Part shown: piece after piece, positions 1-5,557 of the stretch
Layout: every line of letters starts with the position of its first letter
Position numbering within the stretch: position 1 is the first letter of the stretch
NCBI GenBank assembly: GCA_030044485.1
Contig: JASHVQ010000008.1
Location: 1 to 9,883, forward strand
Reading direction: 5' to 3'
DNA: 9,883 nt
Source of the DNA: Methylovirgula sp.
GTDB lineage: Bacteria; Pseudomonadota; Alphaproteobacteria; Rhizobiales; Beijerinckiaceae
Position numbers and translations under genes: made by a program
Notes under the pieces: model-generated
The model's input: only the letters and a program-made list of their open reading frames with translations
Database searches by the model: none
Told to the model about the DNA's origin: nothing

Positions 1-1
1 C

Positions 2-547
2 GAGGATTTCGAGCATGCCGAGCACGCCGAACATGCCGCCCATGCCACAAATCCCTTTCTTGCCATCGTGGCGATCACGATAGCGGTTCTCGCGGTCCTT
101 GCCGCCAGCGTCGGCAGCCTCGAGACGATCGAAACCCAGGCAACGATCGATTCCAAGAACGACGCCGTGCTTTTGCAGAATAAGGCGACCGACACCTGGA
201 ATCTTTACGAGGCCAAGAGCATCAAAAAGAACATGTACCAGATCGCCGCGGCGAGCGGCGGCCCGACCGCCGATTTCTTCAAGCAGCAGGCGCAGCGCAA
301 TGGCGAGGACGAAAAGACGTTCGACGCGCAGGCCAGGTCGCTGGAGGCGCAGCGCGACGCCAAGCTCGAGGAAAGCGAACGCCACGCGCATCGCCACGCG
401 GTTCTGACGATCGCCGTCACATTGCTGCATATTTCCATTGCGATCGCGACGATTGCGATCATCCGCAACGGGGCGCGCTGGCCCTGGTATGCGGCTTTGG
501 CGCTTGGCGCGGCCGGGATCGCGGGCACGGCTTTCGCCTATGTCTGA
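2..547 (+). CDS. DUF4337 family membrane protein (5' end outside window)
   Basis: The frame is open from the first bases of the window, so the gene starts upstream. The GTG at 68 is not a convincing start, because the 22 codons before it already encode the acidic, His-rich leader typical of the family (HAEHAEHAAH, visible residues 5-15). Next come a hydrophobic helix (about visible residues 18-37), the conserved SLETIETQA segment, then LLQNKATDTW and the AKSIKKNMYQ motif. These are recognisable DUF4337 signatures. A charged alpha-helical stretch (about residues 90-130) is rich in Gln, Glu, Arg and His. Two closely spaced C-terminal membrane helices follow, and the protein ends FAYV. The N-terminal helix plus C-terminal pair suggest an inner-membrane protein with a soluble coiled middle domain. 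Its biochemical role is unknown. Family assignment is from motif recognition and is strong; any function would be speculation. Confidence 0.9.
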   Translation, partial: EDFEHAEHAEHAAHATNPFLAIVAITIAVLAVLAASVGSLETIETQATIDSKNDAVLLQNKATDTWNLYEAKSIKKNMYQIAAASGGPTADFFKQQAQRNGEDEKTFDAQARSLEAQRDAKLEESERHAHRHAVLTIAVTLLHISIAIATIAIIRNGARWPWYAALALGAAGIAGTAFAYV

Positions 548-560
548 AGGACAGCGATCC

Positions 561-579
561 TCGGGCCCGATCGGCCCGA
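561..579 (+). terminator. GC-rich stem-loop after the DUF4337 gene
   Basis: A perfect 7-bp inverted repeat, TCGGGCC (561-567) and GGCCCGA (573-579), encloses the 5-base loop CGATC. It starts 14 bases after the stop codon of the DUF4337 gene. The stem is strong, but the following bases (TCTTG) are only a poor T tract, so it may be a weak intrinsic terminator or a 3'-end-stabilising hairpin. Its place between two codirectional genes favours a transcript end. Confidence 0.45.
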
Positions 580-633
580 TCTTGCAGGAAGTGCCCGCGT
601 TCCCCAAGTTGCATGGACGACCGAGGCTTAAGC

Positions 634-1503
634 ATGATTCGAACAAGCGAACCTAAGGCATTGAACTCATTGCCTGTCTTCCCCGGCGGCGAGGGACCAG
701 CGGCGACCGCGCTCAGCGCAGCCGACTATGCATCGCTGCGCGAGGCCGTCGCCAAACTCGAACATACGAGCTTTGCGACTCGCCTCTCGCAGGCCCTCGG
801 CCAGCAGGTCGCCCGGGTCGGAAAATTGGTGCCGGCCGACGTTGGCGACGCGGTCCAAAAAGGCGCCGAGACGGCGATCAAGGCGGCGCTTTTTGCGGCC
901 TTGCGCACGCTCGCGCCCCAGGGCGGCGCGCGGATTCTGCTTCACAAGACGCTGGCCACCTTTTCCGGCGCCCTAGGCGGCGCCTTCGGCCTGGCGAGCC
1001 TGCCCGTCGAACTGCCCTTTTCGACCGTCGTCATGCTGCGCGCCATCGCGGCCATCGCCCAGGCCGAGGGCGAGGAGCTCGATGACCCCGAGACGGCTTT
1101 CGCCTGCCTGCAAGTCTTCGCTCTGGGCGCAGCGAGGCAAGATCAACCTTTGGCTCTCGAGAGCGGCTATTTCGCGGTGCGCAGCATTCTGGCGCGCTCG
1201 GTCACCGAGGCGACCCGTTTCGTGGTTGGGCGCGGCTTGGCGGACGAGGGCGCGCCGGCCCTGCTGCGGCTCATCTCGCAGATTGCGACGCGTTTCGGCG
1301 TCGTCGTTTCGCAAAAAATGGCCGTTCAAGCGGTGCCGCTCGTCGGCGCGGCCGGCGGCGGCGCGATCAACTACGCCTTCATCGATCATTTCCAGACGAT
1401 TGCCCGCGGCCACTTCACCGTGCGCCGGCTGGAACGCGTTTACGGGGCGAAGATCGTCAAAACGGAATACGACAAATTGCGGCGCGAAGCCGCGACGCAC
1501 TGA
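634..1503 (+). CDS. EcsC family protein
   Basis: This resembles the EcsC protein family (named after a Bacillus ecs operon gene), whose biochemical role is poorly defined. Visible marks are an N-terminal helical segment, an Ala/Gly-rich hydrophobic hairpin around residues 105-140 containing the GALGGAFGLASLPVELP stretch, and the later VPLVGAAGGGAINYAFIDHF motif near the C terminus. The glycine-rich LVGAAGGGAIN element followed by a charged tail is characteristic of the family. I chose ATG 634 because GAGG at 623-626 lies 7 bases before it. An in-frame ATG at 613 would add seven residues but lacks a well-placed ribosome binding site. No signal peptide is evident. The protein probably associates with membranes through the hydrophobic hairpin, which is inference. 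Its stop codon (1501-1503) directly abuts the stop codon of the opposing antiporter gene. Confidence 0.9.
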   Translation: MIRTSEPKALNSLPVFPGGEGPAATALSAADYASLREAVAKLEHTSFATRLSQALGQQVARVGKLVPADVGDAVQKGAETAIKAALFAALRTLAPQGGARILLHKTLATFSGALGGAFGLASLPVELPFSTVVMLRAIAAIAQAEGEELDDPETAFACLQVFALGAARQDQPLALESGYFAVRSILARSVTEATRFVVGRGLADEGAPALLRLISQIATRFGVVVSQKMAVQAVPLVGAAGGGAINYAFIDHFQTIARGHFTVRRLERVYGAKIVKTEYDKLRREAATH

Positions 1504-3099
1504 TCATTCGTCGGCGCGTACGCTGGCCAGACGCGCCTCGCGCAGATCGAGTTCGCGTTCGATGCGCCGCCGCCCGTCGTCCTTTAATTTCCCGGCGCGA
1601 TAGAGATCGTTGATCCGCTTGCGTTCGGCGTCGATCAGCTGAAGTTCGATGTCGTCGCGAATTTCCATCAGCTTGGCATGCTGGCCGTCGCCGTCGCTGC
1701 GATGAATCACCCGCCGCCGACGCTCGTGTTGATAATCGCGGACCGGACCGACAATGTCGGCCGGGATCTTGCGCTCCGCGGCAAGCTGTTCGAGACGCTC
1801 GATGGCGGCTTCGATGGCTTCGCGCCTGGCCTTGAACTCCTCGGTTCGATTGATGCTGCGTTCGTTGCGGCCGGCATTTGCCAAACCGAGGGCGCGGATC
1901 ACGACGGGCAGAAGCAGCCCCTGCCCGACAAGCGTGATCAAAATCACGCCGAAGGTCAGAACCAGGATGACGTCGCGAAAGGGAAACGGCTCGCCGCTTT
2001 GCGTCGTGAATGGAATGGCGAGCGCCGCGGCAAGCGAAACAATTCCACGCACGCCGGTAAAGGCAAGCACGAAGGGCCATTGCCACGGCGGGGCCGGATC
2101 CTTGCGGGCGATGGCCGGAATCCAGCGCGGAATATAGGTCGCCGGATACATCCAGACGAAACGCGTGACGATCACCACGGCGCTCACGGCGAGCGCCGAA
2201 AGAACAAGCTCGCCCGCCGAATGGCTTTCGATGCTCAGCCGTCGCGCCTGCAGGCCGGTGACCAGGAAAACCATGCCCTCGATCAGATAGATCAGAAAAT
2301 CCCAGAAGAATATGCCTTGCAGGCGCGTCGCGGCGCTGATGAGGCGCAAGCCGTTCCAGCTGATGTAGAGGCCGGTCGTCACCGCGGCGAGAACGCCGGA
2401 ACCGCCCAGTTGCTCGGGCGGCCAATAGGCGAGATAGGGCGTGAGGACCGAGAGCAGGATCTCGATGCGCGGTTCCTGCACCCAGCGTCGCAGCCGCAGC
2501 ATCAGCCAGCCGATGCCAATCCCCCAAACAACCTCGCCGACGATGATCGCCGCAAAGGTTTCGGCCGCGTGACTGAGCGAGAAGACCCCGGCGCCCACCG
2601 CCGCGACCGCGAAACGGTAGAGGATGAGCGCGGTTGCGTCATTCGCCAAGCCCTCGCCTTCGAGAATGACGAGGATGCGCCTCGGCAGTTCCATGCGACG
2701 GGCGATGGACAACGGCGCCACGGCATCGGGGGGCGAAACGATTGCGCCGAGCACGAAAGCCACGGCCCAGGGAAATCGAAGCAGCCAATGCGTCGCAGCG
2801 GCAACCGCAACCGTCGTGAAAATGACGTAGCCGATGGCCAGCAGCGAAATCGGGCGCAGGTTGAACCTGAACTCGCGCCAGCTCATCGCCACCGCGGAAC
2901 TATAGATGACCGGCGGCAAGACGAGCAGAAGAACGACCTTCGGCTCGAGTTCGATCTCGGGCAGCCCGGGAACGAGCGCCAGGAGGACGCCGGTGAGCAC
3001 CAAAAGAATGGCAGGCGGAATGGCCAGCCGCCGCGCCACGACCGCGACGGCGGCGATGACGATGAGCAGCAAGACCATGAGTTGGATTGTCGCGATCAT
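1504..3099 (-). CDS. Na+/H+ antiporter, CPA1 family
   Basis: The 531-residue protein is an inner-membrane cation/proton antiporter of the CPA1 (NhaP/NHE-like, TIGR00831-type) family. About 12 hydrophobic helices span residues 3-405. Diagnostic motifs are the LLLVLPPVIYSSA segment (57-69), SPPDAVAP with Asp125 in the unwound helix region, EGEGLANDATALILY (147-161) with the Asn153-Asp154 pair expected at the ion site, and FTGVRGIVSLAAALAIP (347-363). A soluble, highly charged helical tail (about residues 410-531) is cytoplasmic and probably regulatory. It contains YRAGKLKDD and many Arg/Glu residues. Length and order match full-length family members. The ATG at 3099 gives the usual N-terminal first helix and is preceded by a GGGAG only 3 bases away, a tight spacing. 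The exact cation (Na+, K+ or Li+) cannot be read from sequence. It follows the fructokinase gene by 87 bases, with a short hairpin between them, so cotranscription is uncertain. Confidence 0.93.
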   Translation of the reverse strand: MIATIQLMVLLLIVIAAVAVVARRLAIPPAILLVLTGVLLALVPGLPEIELEPKVVLLLVLPPVIYSSAVAMSWREFRFNLRPISLLAIGYVIFTTVAVAAATHWLLRFPWAVAFVLGAIVSPPDAVAPLSIARRMELPRRILVILEGEGLANDATALILYRFAVAAVGAGVFSLSHAAETFAAIIVGEVVWGIGIGWLMLRLRRWVQEPRIEILLSVLTPYLAYWPPEQLGGSGVLAAVTTGLYISWNGLRLISAATRLQGIFFWDFLIYLIEGMVFLVTGLQARRLSIESHSAGELVLSALAVSAVVIVTRFVWMYPATYIPRWIPAIARKDPAPPWQWPFVLAFTGVRGIVSLAAALAIPFTTQSGEPFPFRDVILVLTFGVILITLVGQGLLLPVVIRALGLANAGRNERSINRTEEFKARREAIEAAIERLEQLAAERKIPADIVGPVRDYQHERRRRVIHRSDGDGQHAKLMEIRDDIELQLIDAERKRINDLYRAGKLKDDGRRRIERELDLREARLASVRADE

Positions 3100-3148
3100 C
3101 GGCTCCCGCCTGCACCGCCAGCCTATCCGCTCGGCGCAACCTTCGGAA

Positions 3149-3163
3149 GCCGCAATAAGCGGC
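3149..3163 (-). terminator. Short stem-loop between fructokinase and antiporter genes
   Basis: The inverted repeat GCCGC (3149-3153) / GCGGC (3159-3163) encloses a 5-base AT-only loop. It lies about 24 bases after the fructokinase stop on the minus strand and is followed there by TTCC. The 5-bp stem and poor T run make it a weak terminator or attenuating hairpin at best. A 10-bp perfect palindrome, TAGGCGCCTA, sits just beside it at 3174-3183. No convincing promoter for the antiporter was seen in the 87-base gap. Confidence 0.3.
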
Positions 3164-3186
3164 GTCTCAGGTCTAGGCGCCTACGG

Positions 3187-4080
3187 CTATTCCGGCCATA
3201 GCCAAGCGGCGCCGCGCACGCCGCTCGAATCGCCGTGCGCGGCTTTGGCAATGCGCGTCGTCAGCACATCGGAGAAAGCGTAGCGGCCAAGCAGCGCGGG
3301 GAGCATGTCATAGAGCTGGGCGATGTTCGAGACGCCGCCGCCGAACACGATCGCATCGGGATCGACAATATTGACGACGAGCGCCAAGGCCTGCGCCAAC
3401 CTGTCGGCATAGATTTCGAGGGTACGGCGCGCCTGCGGCGCGCCGCGCGCCGCCGCTTCCGCAATGGCTTCGGCGCTTGCCGTCTCCCCGGTGCGTTGCC
3501 GATGCTCCTCGGCCAGCGCACCGCCCGAAAGCCAAGTCTCGACGCAATCCGTCTTGCCGCAGAAACAGCAGCGCGGCGGCCCCTGCCGCGCGCTCGAGGG
3601 CAGCGGGTTATGCCCCCACTCGCCGGCGATCTTGTTGTGACCGGAGATCAGTTTGCGTTCGACGACGAGCCCGCCGCCGACGCCCGTGCCGAGAATGATG
3701 CCGAAGACGCAACGCTCACCCGCCGCGGCGCCGTCGATGGCTTCCGAAAGCGTCAAGCAATTGGCGTCGTTCTCCATGCGCACCGGCCGGCCGAGGAATT
3801 TCTCGAGATCACGGTCGAAAGGCTTGCCGTTGAGCACGACCGTGTTGGCGTTGCGCATCAGTCCGGTCTTGGGCGAGAGCGAACCCGGCATGGCCACGCC
3901 GATCGTGCCCGCTTCGCCGACATCGGCTTCGAGGCCGAGGACGAGTTCGCGGATGGCTTCGAGGATCGCGCCGTAATCGCCGCCGGGCGTCGGCCGCCGC
4001 CGCCGGTCGAGGACTTGGCCGTCCTGGCCGAGCGCCATCGCCTCGATTTTCGTGCCGCCGAGATCGACGCCGATCCGCAT
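3187..4080 (-). CDS. mak: ROK family fructokinase (Mak-like)
   Basis: This is a cytoplasmic ATP-dependent sugar kinase of the ROK family, closest in my memory to E. coli Mak, which phosphorylates fructose to fructose 6-phosphate. The N-terminal phosphate-binding motif is DLGGTK (6-11). NDANC (104-108) holds the catalytic Asp105. GTGVGGG (131-137) and GEWGHNPLP (153-161, metal-ligand His157) follow. The zinc-binding CFCGKTDCVE motif (172-181) keeps all three Cys, but the usual Gly before the last Cys is Asp178. The C terminus, HGDSSGVRGAAWLWPE, is almost identical to Mak. Length (297) is normal. The start is well supported: GAGGAGG precedes ATG 4080 with about 4 bases between. A TATATA at 4101-4106 could be a -10 element but has no good -35 partner. 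The gene follows panC by 62 bases and could be transcribed with it. N-acetylglucosamine, glucose or mannose as substrate cannot be excluded from sequence alone. Confidence 0.9.
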   Translation of the reverse strand: MRIGVDLGGTKIEAMALGQDGQVLDRRRRPTPGGDYGAILEAIRELVLGLEADVGEAGTIGVAMPGSLSPKTGLMRNANTVVLNGKPFDRDLEKFLGRPVRMENDANCLTLSEAIDGAAAGERCVFGIILGTGVGGGLVVERKLISGHNKIAGEWGHNPLPSSARQGPPRCCFCGKTDCVETWLSGGALAEEHRQRTGETASAEAIAEAAARGAPQARRTLEIYADRLAQALALVVNIVDPDAIVFGGGVSNIAQLYDMLPALLGRYAFSDVLTTRIAKAAHGDSSGVRGAAWLWPE

Positions 4081-4108
4081 CCAACCTCCTCAGACGCCGA
4101 TATATAGC

Positions 4109-4142
4109 GCACGAATGGCCTGCGGCCGGGCGCTCGGCGTGC
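4109..4142 (-). other. Nested inverted repeat after panC
   Basis: The outer arms GCACG (4109-4113) and CGTGC (4138-4142) enclose an inner GGCC-TGC-GGCC hairpin (4117-4127). It begins directly after the panC stop codon on the minus strand. There is no T tract, so this is at most a weak or factor-dependent termination structure or an mRNA 3'-end hairpin ahead of the fructokinase gene. In such GC-rich sequence, chance occurrence is quite possible. Confidence 0.25.
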
Positions 4143-5018
4143 CTAAACGGCGATATTGTCGATGAGCCGGGTCTTGCCCAGCCGCGCGGCGCAAAGCAGC
4201 CGGATCGCGGCCCGACCTATCTCGGCCATGGGGGCGAGAGTCTCGGCGTCCCGCGCCTCGACATAGTCGACGCCGAAACCGGCGTTGGCGAGGCGGGCGC
4301 GCGCCGACGCGAGCGCCACATCGATCGCCGCGCCGTCCCGCAAGGCCGCGCGGCAACTCACCAGCGTCGCATAAAGGAGCGGCGCTTTGGCGCGCTCCTC
4401 GGGCGATAGGTATTCGTTGCGCGACGACAGAGCGAGCCCGTCTTTCTCGCGCAGCGTCGGGGCGGCGACGATCCCGATACAAAAATCGAGGTCGCGGACC
4501 ATACGCTCGACGACTTTAAGTTGCTGATAATCCTTCTCGCCGAAGACCGCGAGATCGGGGCGGCATTCGTTGAAGAGCTTGGCGACCACGGTCGCGACGC
4601 CGGCGAAATGATCGGGGCGGAACTTGTCTTCGAGCCCGGCCTTGGCCGGACCGCCGACCGAAATAATGGTGGCGAAGCCCGCAGGATAGATTTCGGCGGC
4701 ATCGGGGGCGAAGACAAGATCGCCCCCCGCCGCGGCGAAGGCTTCGATGTCGCGCGCAAAGGGCCGCGGATAAGACCCGAGATCCTCGCTGGGCGCAAAT
4801 TGCGTCGGGTTGACGAAGATCGACAGGACGGTGCGATCCGCGCGCTCTTTCGCTTCGGCGACGAGCGAGAGATGACCGGCATGCAGCGCGCCCATGCTGG
4901 GAACGAGCGCGATCCGCGCCTTGGCTGCGCGCCATTCCGCGACGATCGCCCGCAGCGTAGCAACGTCGCGCGCAATCGCCACGCCGGCGATCTCGCTCGG
5001 AACGCTCCGCGCCGTCAC
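4143..5018 (-). CDS. panC: Pantoate--beta-alanine ligase (pantothenate synthetase)
   Basis: This cytoplasmic enzyme condenses pantoate and beta-alanine with ATP to give pantothenate, the CoA precursor, through a pantoyl-adenylate. The nucleotidyltransferase signature VPSMGALHAGH (39-49) carries the HIGH-like His46 and His49. It is followed by SIFVNPTQF (66-74), HFAGVATVV (137-145), FGEKDYQQL (159-167) and the KMSKS-like ALSSRNEYLS (196-205). The C-terminal dimer/lid domain runs to the end (RLIDNIAV). Length (291) is normal. The start is GTG 5018, with GGAAGG 8 bases upstream. It lies one base after the stop of the preceding cyclotransferase-like gene (TGA-C-GTG), so translation is probably coupled. 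An internal GTG at residue 13 would also leave an intact protein. panB and panD are not in the window, so the pathway is dispersed here. Confidence 0.97.
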   Translation of the reverse strand: MTARSVPSEIAGVAIARDVATLRAIVAEWRAAKARIALVPSMGALHAGHLSLVAEAKERADRTVLSIFVNPTQFAPSEDLGSYPRPFARDIEAFAAAGGDLVFAPDAAEIYPAGFATIISVGGPAKAGLEDKFRPDHFAGVATVVAKLFNECRPDLAVFGEKDYQQLKVVERMVRDLDFCIGIVAAPTLREKDGLALSSRNEYLSPEERAKAPLLYATLVSCRAALRDGAAIDVALASARARLANAGFGVDYVEARDAETLAPMAEIGRAAIRLLCAARLGKTRLIDNIAV

Positions 5019-5019
5019 G

Positions 5020-5493
5020 TCAGGTGCCTTCCAGCTTGATGGCGCGCCAGCGAGGCGGCGTCAACTCCGTCTGCGCATCGAATGAGGCGAGATAAGCGAC
5101 ATAGGTTTCAGGCAACGCCCATTCTTTCGCCGCGGCGACGATGCTCCGAATATAGGCAGGCTCCGGCCTGCCTTCGGCTTGGCTGGCGCCCACGTAAACG
5201 AGCGCCCGTACCGGGCTCGATCCTTCGCGCAGGACCGGCTGGATCTGCTTGCTGTAGAGCCGGCGTCCGACCTCTTCGTAACGATCAAGCCCGGACACGT
5301 CGGAAAGCGCGAGGTCGTAAAGCACGCCATGCACGTCCAAGCGCGGATTGCATTTCACCGACGCATAGCCTGGCCCCATGATGAAGAACTTGTGGCGCGC
5401 GAGCCGCGCCCGGCCGAGCGGGCGCGAATTCGGGCAGCGAAGCCGCATGGCTTCGCGGTCCATGTTCGCGCCATAGGCGAAATAGAGCGGCAT
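5020..5493 (-). CDS. Gamma-glutamylcyclotransferase-like protein
   Basis: This 157-residue soluble protein has the gamma-glutamylcyclotransferase (GGCT/AIG2-like) fold. The opening strand with YFAYGANMD (4-12) is the YGxNM-type substrate-binding loop, and LDRYEEVGRRLY (69-80) contains the expected catalytic acid, most likely Glu73. The mid-segment VHGVLYDL (54-61) and YVAYLASF near the end fit the family. Members release 5-oxoproline from gamma-glutamyl compounds, but the natural substrate of this one cannot be assigned. It starts at ATG 5493 with a good GGGAGG 5 bases upstream. Its stop is one base from the panC start, so the two genes are almost certainly co-translated. No signal peptide or membrane segment is seen. 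The neighbourhood suggests a small-molecule repair or turnover role, but nothing in the sequence proves a link with pantothenate metabolism. Confidence 0.88.
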   Translation of the reverse strand: MPLYFAYGANMDREAMRLRCPNSRPLGRARLARHKFFIMGPGYASVKCNPRLDVHGVLYDLALSDVSGLDRYEEVGRRLYSKQIQPVLREGSSPVRALVYVGASQAEGRPEPAYIRSIVAAAKEWALPETYVAYLASFDAQTELTPPRWRAIKLEGT

Positions 5494-5513
5494 AGATGCC
5501 TCCCGAAATGGCT

Positions 5514-5539
5514 TTGACCGCTCTTCAGTCGTGGGTCAA
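5514..5539. repeat. TTGACC/GGTCAA inverted repeat before the cyclotransferase gene
   Basis: TTGACC (5514-5519) and GGTCAA (5534-5539) are perfect 6-bp arms with a 14-base spacer. They lie in the 64-base gap between the TonB-dependent receptor stop and the cyclotransferase start. On the minus strand the right arm reads TTGACC, a fair -35 hexamer, but no acceptable -10 follows at 16-18 bases. It could be a regulator half-site pair, a weak hairpin ending the receptor transcript, or chance. Confidence 0.25.
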
Positions 5540-5557
5540 GTGTCGGGCCTGGAGGAC

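Noticed and set aside
1678..3201. 507-codon open frame on the plus strand, opposite the antiporter gene
   Set aside because: It is antisense to a well-supported transporter and its product is a low-complexity Arg/Asp/Gln/His-rich sequence with no recognisable domain. Such frames are common opposite genes in GC-rich DNA.
3235..4107. 290-codon plus-strand frame opposite the fructokinase gene
   Set aside because: The coding strand carries full ROK motifs and a strong ribosome binding site. The antisense product shows no family features.
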